Part shown: positions 37,501 to 45,770 of the stretch, piece after piece | Layout of the letters: the number at the start of each line of letters is the position of its first letter | Numbering within the stretch: position 1 is the first letter of the stretch | Source of the DNA: Haliotis asinina | Lineage: Eukaryota; Mollusca; Gastropoda; Lepetellida; Haliotidae | DNA length: 64,000 nucleotides | NCBI RefSeq assembly: GCF_037392515.1 | Contig: NC_090288.1 | Location: forward strand, 3,713,501-3,777,500 | Direction of reading: 5' to 3' | The notes under the pieces: model-generated | Databases searched by the model: none | What the model was told of the DNA's origin: nothing | Seen by the model: only the letters and a program-made list of their open reading frames with translations | Made by a program: the position numbers and the translations under genes

Positions 37501-39642
37501 AGCTAGAAATTTGATTTGAATTAGGAATACTTTTTGATCCATTGCCTCCAGAACCTGGTGGTCCAACACAAATACAACTGGACAAGACGGAACTCCAGAC
37601 AAAGGAGGGAGACATCGTCAACCTGACCTGCTCGGCCAACTGTCTCCCCGACTGTCGTTACAGGTGGACCAAGAGTGGACAGGATCTGATCAGTCAGGCC
37701 AGGAAGAGTCATGGCCAGGTGTTACATCTGAGGAAGCAGCTCAGTGGATATTACACCTGCACGGCCGTCAACCTGTTATCAAATCATACGATCAGCATAT
37801 CGTATGTTCAGAGTAAGTACAATTAAGTAAATATATGTCTATTCTTTAAATGTCCATCTTCAATATTCCTTGATATAAGCGGAACATAGATAAGAAAGTT
37901 AGCCTGGTAGTTAAAGCGTTCCCTCGTCATGTTGAAGACCCGGGTTCGATTCCCGATATGGGTACAATGTGTGATGTCGTCATATTGCTGGCATATCAAT
38001 AAAAGGGGCGTCAAGCCAGACTCTCAACGAATAATGACAACAAATAGATATCTTTGCATGTGTAAATGGCATGGGTCTATAATCCTCATATGCTCTGAAC
38101 AATTATTAAACTTAGGATCATCATTTTATCTTAAGAAACATTTCGAATCCTTAAACGCTTTGCAGTGTTTTGGGATCCTTAAATCTACAAATATTTAGGG
38201 TCATCAATTATGCATCCACATACTTAACATTTGGAACCTGAAATATTCTGAACATGTATTTTGTGTCACATAGCATATAATCAATCGATTAGAAGTCCAA
38301 CTCTAGTAAGATCCTTTTCTGTGTTTTTGTATATTTTCAGATGTTCCTCCACCCTATGACCGCGTGGCTGCTGATGCAGGTATCTCGAGGACAGCTCTTT
38401 ACAGAGAAGTAGCATCACAGTCGTGTGATATAGTATATCAGCCTATAGAAAATACATTATTACCGGACGTGGTATTCATGAAACAACTTAAGTCTGAAAT
38501 ACAACTTAAGTTTTTTAATAAACTTTTTTTCACATTTTTCTTGGGATTTGTGGGATGTTACTGAAGTCATATTCAAAAAGCAGCTTAGGCTGAAGTTTTG
38601 GCAATTTCTGACTTAAATCTTAAGACTACGCAGGTGTAGGCTTAACTAGACGGTTTATGATTTAAGTCAGTGAACAACAGCTGTCGTGGCGACGAGCCTC
38701 TTTTCCAAAAAGAAGGCAAAGTGTCGTTGAATAGAGCGAAGAAGAACTGATCGGCCGGCTGTCTAATAGCACCAGACGTAGAACGTACAACTACCCGTGA
38801 CCATGCACTGGTTGCTCATCACACTGCTACCGGAAAATTTCAGTTGAGAAATGCTATTGATCAAGGTGTCAGCCAGCACACCATTCCCGCAGGTGTCAAT
38901 GACTACATACGAAGTTTGTCAGCTGACAGGATTCGCTTCATTCGCTTCCCCCTACAACTTCGTGACATCAGGCATCACCGGTCCAACTTTTATCGGATTG
39001 TAAACTTTCCCAGAGCTGTTGGTGTGATCGACGGAACGCATCTTCAGATTCAAGTCACAAATCAGAAATCAAGTCAGAATACGATATGAATATTGTTACG
39101 ACTGCTGCCATCAGGGTAACGTAGTAAAACCGCACCGCAGATGCAATCATTAAATGAGACGACTAAACATATACAAGCGGCAAACCTTTATCCACATCCA
39201 CAAGGAACCTCTGCCTACGATGAGAGCTCATGCTGTTGATCCCTGGATTGTCTGAATCGATTATTTACAGGCCGCTCCCATATGTGGCTGAGTGCATCGT
39301 AAAACTAAACTCATTCACTAAAACAGGCAGTTTATAGCATGAAATTGTGAAAAATATATATGTCTTGAAAAACATATGACCATATGGTTAGCTTGTAGCA
39401 CCATAACATAGTCATTCCGCCATTGATACAAGTATAATGTGACTTGAAATGATGGTTCTGTAAATTCACTCGCCATTTTCTTATAAATGCAACCGACAAG
39501 TGGTGATGACACGTAAAGGCTTTGTTTTCAGAACCGCCAATGATTGGATTTGTTGTTGGTGCCGTCGGTATCTTGGTCGTCGTCGTCATCGTCATCGTCG
39601 TTTCCTGCGTCGTCTTCAGAAAATACCAGAAGATGAAAAGAG
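10507..39642 (+). CDS. Ig-superfamily transmembrane receptor (plus-strand paralog)
   Basis: Firm exons: signal peptide 10507-10582, Ig-like domain 1 35271-35597, Ig-like domain 2 37552-37812, transmembrane helix 39532-39642. All junctions are GT-AG and phase 1, so the exons join without a break. A small exon at 38341-38379 and tail exons at 42382 and 46644 are possible additions; without them the C-terminus is undefined. The product is a single-pass surface receptor with two Ig domains and a basic juxtamembrane end (RKYQKMKR). It is the head-to-head paralog of the minus-strand gene at 2139-6007; the starts are 4.5 kb apart. Intron 1 (24.7 kb) is dominated by a 1,374-bp satellite array, and the intron after the transmembrane exon contains a 50-bp array. 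Structure is seen; an immune-type role is inferred from family resemblance only. Confidence 0.75.
10619..10816 (+). repeat. (GA)n-rich microsatellite
   Basis: About 200 bp of GAGAGA with ACAG interruptions, beginning only 37 bp after the signal-peptide exon donor. The Arg/Glu-rich and Ser/Leu-rich open frames on the two strands are repeat translations. Confidence 0.9.
10817..14479. other. Intron 1 of plus-strand Ig receptor, left part
   Basis: AT-rich intron sequence with one SINE (11640-11780) and no exon-like segment that I can support. Two palindromic TGACGTCA-like or GACGTCA sites occur near 14104 and 14132, shortly before the satellite array. Confidence 0.55.
11640..11780 (-). repeat. 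tRNA-derived SINE (R2)
   Basis: Reverse-strand copy with a degenerate tRNA-like head (GTAGCCTACCGGTTACAACT, B box altered to CGAGTTCGTTTCC) and the body that ends in 'tattgctaaatgaagcgtaa'. Confidence 0.65.
14480..34893 (+). repeat. Satellite array: 15 copies of a 1,374-bp unit
   Basis: Starting at 'ttacattgacctaatgtaaa', units begin at 14480, 15717, 17091, 18465, 19820, 21194, 22568, 23942, 25316, 26690, 28064, 29438, 30812, 32186 and 33560. The period is exactly 1,374 bp except in three units. The first lacks a ~145-bp internal block present at about 15846-15990 in unit 2. The fourth lacks 19 bp near 19080. The last lacks about 47 bp near 34780. Internal copies differ by only a few substitutions, so the array is young or strongly homogenised. 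Each unit contains a palindromic TGACGTCA, a short TATGACCAT run, several TTAAGGTTG motifs in both orientations and a 66-codon open frame. The array lies wholly in intron 1 of the plus-strand Ig receptor. Confidence 0.97.
34894..35270. other. Intron sequence between array and first Ig exon
   Basis: AT-rich, with nothing recognisable besides the splice acceptor TCTAATTCAG at its right end. Confidence 0.6.
35271..35597 (+). CDS. Ig-like domain 1 exon of plus-strand Ig receptor
   Basis: 327 nt, phase 1-1, acceptor AATTCAG and donor G|GTACAT. Same five-cysteine Ig-like pattern as 4386-4712: FKCHL, SKCSV, DDCTQY, CGCGE, WRCEY. The shared block CSVKRDDCTQYT and equal exon length show paralogy; the segments around it have diverged, which is common in ligand-binding faces. 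Confidence 0.85.
35935..36040. mobile_element. Foldback MITE
   Basis: Inverted arms: 'atcaacttctttattattta' with 'cacaacgtttc' on the left, and 'gaaacgttgtg' with 'caaataatcaagaagttgac' on the right, about 100 bp end to end. No coding capacity. A related foldback lies at 39847-39965. Confidence 0.75.
36400..36605. repeat. Interspersed repeat copy, shared with 575-775
   Basis: Second diverged copy of the dispersed repeat described at 575-775, in the same orientation, here inside an intron of the plus-strand Ig receptor. The 'gggtgcccgttcactgctgg' head is better preserved here. Confidence 0.45.
36606..37204. other. Intron sequence, nothing recognised
   Basis: No exon, repeat family or RNA gene could be supported in this part of the intron between the two Ig exons. 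Confidence 0.4.
37205..37425 (-). repeat. R1 copy
   Basis: Reverse-strand R1 from 'ggacccgtgaaggtccgggg' to 'gattgcggcgtaaaacta', with the core 'cactggattgtctggtccag' intact. It ends about 125 bp before the second Ig exon. Confidence 0.85.
37552..37812 (+). CDS. Ig-like domain 2 exon of plus-strand Ig receptor
   Basis: 261 nt (87 codons), phase 1-1, acceptor GCCTCCAG and donor A|GTAAGT. It encodes an Ig domain with VNLTCSANCLPDCRYRWTK, a short DE region and GYYTCTAVN. Compared with 2139-2417 it lacks six codons, mostly just before the F-strand cysteine. Confidence 0.87.
37900..38010 (+). repeat. tRNA-derived SINE (R2)
   Basis: Plus-strand copy: tRNA-like head 'tggtagttaaagcgttccct', B box 'gggttcgattcccg', then 'gtacaatgtgtga' and 'catattgctggcatat'. 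Confidence 0.8.
38341..38379 (+). CDS. Possible small exon with tyrosine motif (stalk or displaced tail)
   Basis: A strong acceptor (TATATTTTCAG) opens a phase 1 frame NVPPPYDRVAADA that can end at G|GTATCT (39 nt, phase 1-1), so it can join Ig exon 2 and the transmembrane exon in frame. If the donor is not used, the frame stays open to a stop near 38562 and adds YREV and IVYQPI. YDRV, YREV and YQPI all fit Y-x-x-V/I, and IVYQPI fits the ITIM pattern, so the segment reads like a cytoplasmic tail although it precedes the transmembrane exon. Splicing to it without the transmembrane exon would give a secreted form. Whether it is used cannot be seen. Confidence 0.4.
38690..39100 (+). pseudogene. 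PIF/Harbinger (HARBI1-like) transposase remnant
   Basis: The open frame 38844-39089 contains IRFPLQLRDIRHHRSNFYRI and FPRAVGVIDGTHLQI, matching the start of the HARBI1-type nuclease domain (the G-x-I-D-G-T-H motif carries a catalytic Asp). No downstream catalytic residues are found and the frame is closed after QVTNQ, so it is a fragment. It lies in an intron of the plus-strand Ig receptor, between the possible tail exon and the transmembrane exon. Confidence 0.75.
39225..39320 (-). repeat. R1 fragment
   Basis: Reverse-strand 'gttgatccctggattgtctg', 'gattatttacaggccgctcc' and 'atcgtaaaactaaactcatt'. Confidence 0.75.
39532..39642 (+). CDS. Transmembrane exon of plus-strand Ig receptor
   Basis: 111 nt (37 codons), phase 1-1, acceptor TTTTCAG and donor G|GTAAAT. 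It encodes a ~24-residue hydrophobic helix rich in Val and Ile starting IGFVVGAVGILVVVV, then a basic stop-transfer RKYQKMKR. This shows a type I membrane protein. No equivalent exon was found for the minus-strand paralog within the window. Confidence 0.85.
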
Positions 39643-39846
39643 GTAAATATCCTTCATCCACTTCAGTTAACGTTTCAATTCATTAATCGTGAACTTTTAC
39701 ACATCTGATTCGGTTGAAGTCATTGCCTTGACAATAAAGGTTGTGATTTAAATTTAACCTTGAGATTCAGTTCCCGGTACATTTGATAGTGATCTATAAA
39801 CACTCCTCATCGTAAAGCACAATCGAGATTTCATAGCAACTTATGA

Positions 39847-39965
39847 CATGGATTTACTTCTTTAATATTTCCAACATGGTTTTTCTGGGCAAAAAAAATG
39901 GGCAAATGAATGAATGGGCAAAAATATCCCAGAAACGTCATGTTGCAAATAAAGTTGTAAATCCA
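39847..39965. mobile_element. Foldback MITE related to 35935-36040
   Basis: Arms 'gatttacttctttaatattt' with 'ccaacatggtttttctgggc' on the left and 'cccagaaacgtcatgttgca' with 'aataaagttgtaaatcc' on the right pair as inverted repeats. The loop is G/A-rich 'gaatgaatgggcaaa'. Confidence 0.7.
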
Positions 39966-40030
39966 CAGCATACGTTGTTATGTTACCTTCCAGCTCCAAA
40001 ATGCCCATCAAGCAACTACAATCGAGATTG

Positions 40031-41577
40031 TTTATAAACAGGGTCGTTCAGGTAAAGTGTAGATGAAAGCTGAGTGATTGTTTATAAACATGGTCGTTCA
40101 GGTAAAGTGTAGATGAAAGCTGAGAGATTGTTTATAAACAGGGTCGTTCAGGTAAAGTGTAGATGAAAGCTGAGAGATTGTTTATAAACAGGGTCGTTCA
40201 GGTAAAGTGTAGATGAAAGCTGAGAGATTGTTTATAAACAGGGTCGTTCAGGTAAAGTGTAGATGAAAGCTGAGTGATTGTTTATAAACAGGGTCGTTCA
40301 GGTAAAGTGTAGATGAAAGCTGAGAGATTGTTTATAAACAGGGTCGTTCAGGTAAAGTGTAGATGAAAGCTGAGTGATTGTTTATAAACAGGGTCGTTCA
40401 GGTAAAGTGTAGATGAAAGCTGAGCGATTGTTTATAAACAGGGTCGTTCAGGTAAAGTGTAGATGAAAGCTGAGTGATTGTTTATAAACAGGGTCGTTCA
40501 GGTAAAGTGTAGATGAAAGCTGAGAGATTGTTTATAAACAGGGTCGTTCAGGTAAAGTGTAGATGAAAGCTGAGTGATTGTTTATAAACAGGGTCGTTCA
40601 GGTAAAGTGTAGATGAAAGCTGAGAGATTGTTTATAAACAGGGTCGTTCAGGTAAAGTGTAGATGAAAGCTGAGTGATTGTTTATAAACAGGGTCGTTCA
40701 GGTAAAGTGTAGATGAAAGCTGAGAGATTGTTTATAAACAGGGTCGTTCAGGTAAAGTGTAGATGAAAGCTGAGTGATTGTTTATAAACAGGGTCGTTCA
40801 GGTAAAGTGTAGATGAAAGCTGAGAGATTGTTTATAAACAGGGTCGTTCAGGTAAAGTGTAGATGAAAGCTGAGTGATTGTTTATAAACAGGGTCGTTCA
40901 GGTAAAGTGTAGATGAAAGCTGAGTGATTGTTTATAAACAGGGTCGTTCAGGTAAAGTGGTCGTTCAGGTAAAGTGGTCGTTCAGGTAAAGTGTAGATGA
41001 AAGCTGAGAGATTGTTTATAAACAGGGTCGTTCAGGTAAAGTGTAGATGAAAGCTGAGTGATTGTTTATAAACAGGGTCGTTCAGGTAAAGTGTAGATGA
41101 AAGCTGAGAGATTGTTTATAAACAGGGTCGTTCAGGTAAAGTGTAGATGAAAGCTGAGTGATTGTTTATAAACAGGGTCGTTCAGGTAAAGTGTAGATGA
41201 AAGCTGAGAGATTGTTTATAAACAGGGTCGTTCAGGTAAAGTGGTCGTTCAGGTAAAGTGGTCGTTCAGGTAAAGTGGTCGTTCAGGTAAAGTGTAGATG
41301 AAAGCTGAGAGATTGTTTATAAACAGGGTCGTTCAGGTAAAGTGTAGATGAAAGCTGAGTGATTGTTTATAAACAGGGTCGTTCAGGTAAAGTGTAGATG
41401 AAAGCTGAGAGATTGTTTATAAACAGGGTCGTTCAGGTAAAGTGTAGATGAAAGCTGAGTGATTGTTTATAAACAGGGTCGTTCAGGTAAAGTGTAGATG
41501 AAAGCTGAGAGATTGTTTATAAACAGGGTCGTTCAGGTAAAGTGGTCGTTCAGGTAAAGTGTAGATGAAAGCTGAGT
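40031..41577 (+). repeat. 50-bp tandem array (about 30 copies)
   Basis: Units of exactly 50 bp, 'tttataaacagggtcgttca' then 'ggtaaagtgtagatgaaagc' then 'tgag(a/t)gattg'. The a/t position often alternates, suggesting a 100-bp dimer as amplification unit. At 40958-40995, 41240-41295 and near 41543 a shorter 'gtggtcgttcaggtaaa' 17-bp subunit is itself repeated. Each unit contains TTCAG|GTAAAGT, a strong 5' splice-site match, preceded by 'ataaacag', an AG acceptor-like sequence 10 bp upstream. The array begins about 390 bp downstream of the transmembrane exon. Confidence 0.95.
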
Positions 41578-42381
41578 CAACAAACACATACTCATGATAT
41601 AGACAGAATTGCACAAGTGACTCTGCCTCTTGAAAAGGTTTCTTTTGGATGTGGAAAGGGTATCTTTATTTCTATTTCCACGGCATTGTGTTTTCATATT
41701 GAAGCTGTAATATTGATTGTGTATTTTACCAGCCATGTTTGCTTATTAGAGCAATACACTGATTCCAAAACCTTCAAAAAGGCACGAGCGTGTCTTGGCC
41801 TTGGTCTCATGAAAAAGTCACTGTCATTGTTACGTATAGATCCTTAGACGTGGAGATTCGCGCAAGAATTCGGCAACCTATGCTTGTCCTAACAGGCGAC
41901 TAAAGTTGATAAGTGGTAAGACTGGCTGATTCGGTTGATGCATATCATTGTAACGTGATCATGATTCAACGACTGTTAACAGATCGTCGTCATATAACCG
42001 AAGTCGTCATATAAAGACCGAACGAATCTAAGCTGCACAGGGTTTCCAACATGAATACGTCACAGGAATTAAACACTGCATAAACATCATCTGAATGTCC
42101 TTGATGCTATCTGTGTCCAAGCGGTCTAATGGGTCGTATATAGGTTAAAAGAGTGGTGCCCATGAACATGTTCAGGACGTATTTGATTGTTACAGCGCAT
42201 TTTGGGCCCTCAGTTTCATCAAACTGACATGTTTCTGAGACTTTAAAAGCGTTTAGTAGAGTTATGAATTAGCTCCTAAAATACGACAAAGTAACACTAG
42301 AGATAAACTGTTTTAATTAATTCAAAGTGCTACTGTGTTTAAAAAACTCCACAACATTCATGCCTTTCTTTGCTTTTTCAG
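41578..42381. other. Intron sequence with an R1 remnant
   Basis: Nothing coding is recognised. 41868-41965 carries a degraded reverse-strand R1 piece ('atgcttgtcctaacaggcga'). Confidence 0.45.
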
Positions 42382-42412
42382 CCGTGGATTTCCCTTACGC
42401 CTCCACACAGCA
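42382..42412 (+). CDS. Possible tail exon of plus-strand Ig receptor
   Basis: A good acceptor (TTTGCTTTTTCAG) opens a frame compatible with the phase 1 end of the transmembrane exon, reading AVDFPYASTQQ. A possible donor CA|GTATGT ends a 31-nt exon in phase 2; otherwise the frame is open to a stop at 42566. The splice sites are plausible but the peptide has no recognisable motif. Confidence 0.3.
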
Positions 42413-42764
42413 GTATGTGATTTTTTCTTTGAAATCGGTTATCAAACAGCTGGAGCAAACGCAATTTCCCAATGTGATTAACATATTACATATCTTTAAG
42501 TTACATGACATTAACCATGCACAGGTTTTACTGATATACAGTGTGTTAACTTGCCAATCCTCATAACTGACATTTGTTTAAGGCAAGGAACCAGGCGCCT
42601 CACGTATCCCCATACTCGCTCCCTTGTAAATGTTCCAACTCTGACAAACAGTTATGTACATCAGTTTTATCTGAAACGCAAATAATTACGCCCCCGACAC
42701 CAAACACGGTGCAATAACGACGACCCGGAGCATGCCTTATGTGTCATGCTCATGTTCATTCCTG

Positions 42765-42834
42765 CACTGATGTGTGTGCGTGTGTGTGCTTGTGTGTGTG
42801 TTTGTGTGCTTGCGTGTGTGTGCGTGCGTGTGCT

Positions 42835-42873
<39 letters not shown>
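42765..42873 (+). repeat. (GT)n microsatellite
   Basis: TGTG repeat with GC and CT interruptions, ending in a pure run of about 32 bp. Confidence 0.95.
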
Positions 42874-42875
<2 letters not shown>

Positions 42876-43769
42876 TTATTATCCAAAACTGTGTTCCACA
42901 TGAGATATCGCTTGTGTGACCTCACAATGCTTTGACATCGCTGCACTGCAATGGTAGTACAGTGTTTAGAAATTACAGTATTTCTTGAAAACTAAAAAGG
43001 AATGAATTTTGATGAAAAATAGAATCTCACCCTCGTGTCTACAGATATTAATAATATCAACACTCGTTGATAAAGGTAAAAGTATTCGTAACTTTACCAA
43101 CTCATGTTGATACAACTGACATAAAGAAGACACTTGAGTGAGATTCTCTATATATGAGGTCCCGATATTACCCTAAGAATAAAGGGGATTTGACAAGAAG
43201 GAATATCCTTTACATAGATTGTACTTATTAGGGCTTTTGGGGATCCTAAATGATCTTGATAAATGTAAAGAAATTGACAAGGACCGAGAGGTGAGGTCGA
43301 CACAACCGAGAATTCGTCTCACCCGAGTTTGAGACATTGGGGTTCGGCTGTATGCAATGCTTATACACCTGAACGAACGGAAAGCCATTGAGAAAGAGAA
43401 AAGAAAGAAAAAGAATGAACGTAATTGAGAGAGAGAGAAATGGCGAACGAAAGACAAGACCAATGAAGCCACCAAACCTACCATAGCTTATGTTTTCCAA
43501 ACTACTGTCATTAACCTGTGACGTCACGTTAATGTTTAACAAGGTTGCCTAATGCTGGGTTGGAAGCCAACCACTACCAGGAACTCCCCAGCCCCCAACT
43601 TGATAACGGTGGATACAGCTTGACGGATGGGGACCGAGCTGAGGGTAAGAAACTATAGTCATTTTGAGAGAGTACGTTGCTACTGGTTGTGAAATTTTTG
43701 TAGTGAAGTGTAGGGAGGGAAGGACAGGGGGAGACCCTATCCGGCGAGTGTGGGTTGTGTGTACACGGC
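42874..43769. other. No gene recognised
   Basis: AT-rich to mixed sequence. The hydrophobic minus-strand frames at 43173-43542 come from a GAAA/GAGA-rich stretch and lack splice context, so I do not call them. Confidence 0.4.
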
Positions 43770-43900
43770 CTATTCCAGCAATACCATGACGGGGGACACC
43801 AGAAATGGCCTTCACACATTGTACCCATGTGGGGAATCGAACCCGGGCCTTCGGCGTGACGAGCTAACGCTTTAACCATGAGGCTACCCCTCCGTCCCTG
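43770..43900 (-). repeat. tRNA-derived SINE (R2), best-preserved copy
   Basis: On the minus strand: GTAGCCTCATGGTTAAAGCG, then CCGGGTTCGATTCCCCACAT (perfect B box GGTTCGATTCC), then GTACAATGTGTGAAGGCCAT and GTATTGCTGGAATA. The head resembles a tRNA that has lost its structure. Confidence 0.85.
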
Positions 43901-43904
43901 TAGT

Positions 43905-44130
43905 AATAGTAGTAGATGGAGTATTTGCAACGGTTGAAGTGCTTCTATTAGTTCCGATAGAAACGGCAGGAGTAGTGACTGTGGTAGTCCTGGTAATGAT
44001 GACACTCATAGTAGACGTTGTAGTAGTGCTGGTGGTTGTAGAAAGTCTTTTCAACGTAGGAGTAGTGATGTTGGTTGTTGTAACAGAAGCTGTAGTAGTG
44101 ACAGTTACTCTAGTAGTTCGCTTAACGGTG

Positions 44131-44177
<47 letters not shown>
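43905..44177 (+). repeat. Diverged (GTA)n trinucleotide region
   Basis: A long degenerate GTA/GTG repeat that ends in a pure (GTA) run at 44139-44177. It gives Val-, Ser- or (minus strand) Thr-rich frames that should not be read as proteins without transcript support. Confidence 0.85.
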
Positions 44178-44178
<1 letters not shown>

Positions 44179-44640
44179 ATGATCCTAGCGGCATTAGTCG
44201 TGTAAAAGACCAACCACGTGACCCAATGCCTCTTGTCCTTGTAGTGTTCACAACGAAGGTTGATACAAGAGAAATTGACACCATGACGGCAACCAACACG
44301 GTCTACGACCTTATCCACGACGAGAGGGTCTTACCTAAGTAAAACCCACGAGGGACTCACTGGGCGATCATGGAGGCCACTAAGGTCATATCGAACGTTG
44401 ACGCCAACGTGAAATCATCAAGAACTTTTCCATTCTACAGATTCTTTGACAACGTCAACAGGTTCCATAACAGACTGCTGTTTGTGTTCAGCACCCATCT
44501 GGTACAGAAATGGTGAAGATGACGAGGATATACGTTTTCATGGTAAAGACGCTCCGCGATCTGCTCTGCATTGGGTCTTTCACGAAAGGGTAGATAATCC
44601 ACTGAACTTGCAGCGGCTTCAAGAGGCACAGATGCCAGAA
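44178..44640 (+). pseudogene. Coding-like fragment of unknown family, broken
   Basis: One plus-strand frame is open from 44178 to 44513 except for a single TAA at 44340, with protein-like composition (VVFTTKVDTREIDTMTATNT before the stop, FPFYRFFDNVNRFHNR after). Around 44500 the reading continues one frame over as RNGEDDEDIRFHGKDAPRSA. I recognise no family. The opposite strand also has a partly open frame (44435-44653), which weakens the case. It may be a decayed gene or element fragment, or chance. Confidence 0.3.
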
Positions 44641-44858
44641 CCAAAAGTGTCAAAGATGCAAATCATCATAACATTAATTAAACATTCACATAAAATTGGT
44701 ACCTGTATTGTGTTAATGTATGTTCCCGTTGAATATTTTCAAGACTGTGTTTCTTGTTTGTGGAACCTGTTTAGTGCATACACATATTTACACTACATTG
44801 CCAAATACGTATCTTCAAAGTGACACACTGGGGTAAGGAACACCAACATTTAAAATAT

Positions 44859-45012
44859 ATACTCATGGAAACAAATAAGGGAACACCTGAAAGTACAAGT
44901 GTTCTTTTCTTCTTTTCCCTAGTTCTTCACAAGGTATATATTGCACTGTGAAATTTATAAATAAAGGAACACTTGTGCTTTCAGGTGTTCCCTTTCTGTT
45001 TTCATGAGTATA
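44859..45012. mobile_element. Foldback MITE with ~46-bp arms
   Basis: Left arm 'atactcatggaaacaaataa' + 'gggaacacctgaaagtacaa', right arm the near-perfect inverse ('ttgtgctttcaggtgttccc' + 'tttctgttttcatgagtat'). About 150 bp end to end with no coding capacity. The ends resemble Tc1/mariner-derived miniature elements. Confidence 0.8.
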
Positions 45013-45017
45013 TTTTA

Positions 45018-45085
45018 GAAGAGGCCCGCCATATAGCTGGAATATTGCTGTGTGCGGCGTAAAACTAAACTCACTCACCTAGAAG
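45018..45085 (-). repeat. R1 fragment
   Basis: 'cccgccatatagctggaata' and 'gtgcggcgtaaaactaaact', abutting the foldback element. Confidence 0.7.
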
Positions 45086-45249
45086 AGGTATGATCCTGTG
45101 TGACAGAGAAGCACATTTGATTGATTGATTTTATTGATTTCTTCACAAATTTTGTCGGACTAACTGCAAACATTATACATAATAATTGCATGAAACTACA
45201 GTAAACCATGTGCAAATATATATGTTAACAGCTGCATTTTGGTGCAAAG

Positions 45250-45525
45250 TGAGTGAGTGAGTTTAGGTTTACGTCGCACTTAGCAATATTCCAGCTATAT
45301 GGCGACGGTCTGTATATAATCGAGTCTGGACCAGACAATCCAGTGATCAACAACATGCGCATCGATCTGCGCAATTGGGAACCGATGACATGTGTCAACC
45401 AAGTCAGCTAGTCTGACCACCCGATCCCGTTAGTCGCCTCTTACGACAAGCTTAGACGCCTTTTATGGCAAGCATGGGTTGCTGAAGGCCTATTCTACCC
45501 CGGGACCTTCACGGGTGTTTGGTGC
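45250..45525 (+). repeat. R1 copy, full length (reference copy)
   Basis: Best complete copy: begins 'gtgagtgagtgagtttaggt', then 'gcacttagcaatattccagc', 'tatatggcgacggtctgtat', 'tctggaccagacaatccagt', 'gcgcatcgatctgcgcaatt', 'ccgatcccgttagtcgcctc' and ends 'ccccgggaccttcacgggt'. No B box is seen, unlike R2. Confidence 0.92.
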
Positions 45526-45579
45526 AAAAAATTCGTCAAATGTCACTGAGTTTCATCATTTACTGAACTCATGGTTGGT

Positions 45580-45770
45580 TTGTTCGCAATATTTAAGCTA
45601 TATGGCGGCGGTCTGTAAATACTAGTCTGGACCAGAAGATCCAGTGTTCAACAGCATGAGCATTACTATAAACAAAGTGAAAACATGAGGCAATGAAGTC
45701 AGCAAACATGATCACCCGATCCCGTTAGTCATCTCTGACGACAAGCATGGGATACGGGGGATCCTTACGG
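45580..45770 (+). repeat. R1 copy, diverged
   Basis: 'ctatatggcggcggtctgta', 'atgatcacccgatcccgtta' and a worn 3' end. It directly follows the full-length copy. Confidence 0.75.

Noticed and set aside
37929..38198. 89-codon plus-strand protein
   Set aside because: It starts in a tRNA-derived SINE and then runs through intron sequence without domain or splice signals.
40031..41577. CRISPR-like regular repeats
   Set aside because: The units are directly contiguous 50-bp repeats without unique spacers, in animal intron sequence. This is a minisatellite.
43173..43542. Hydrophobic minus-strand frames as a membrane-protein exon
   Set aside because: The hydrophobic residues arise from a GAAA/GAGA-rich stretch, the two overlapping frames look alike, and no splice sites fit the ZP gene.
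43780..43900. Functional tRNA gene
   Set aside because: B box is perfect but the cloverleaf arms do not pair and the sequence continues into a shared SINE body; several copies occur in the window.
43884..44318. Thr-rich mucin-like protein on the minus strand
   Set aside because: The Thr codons come from the complement of a degenerate GTA repeat; other frames give poly-Val and poly-Ser equally well, and no splice sites link it to the ZP gene, whose real last exon is at 47679.
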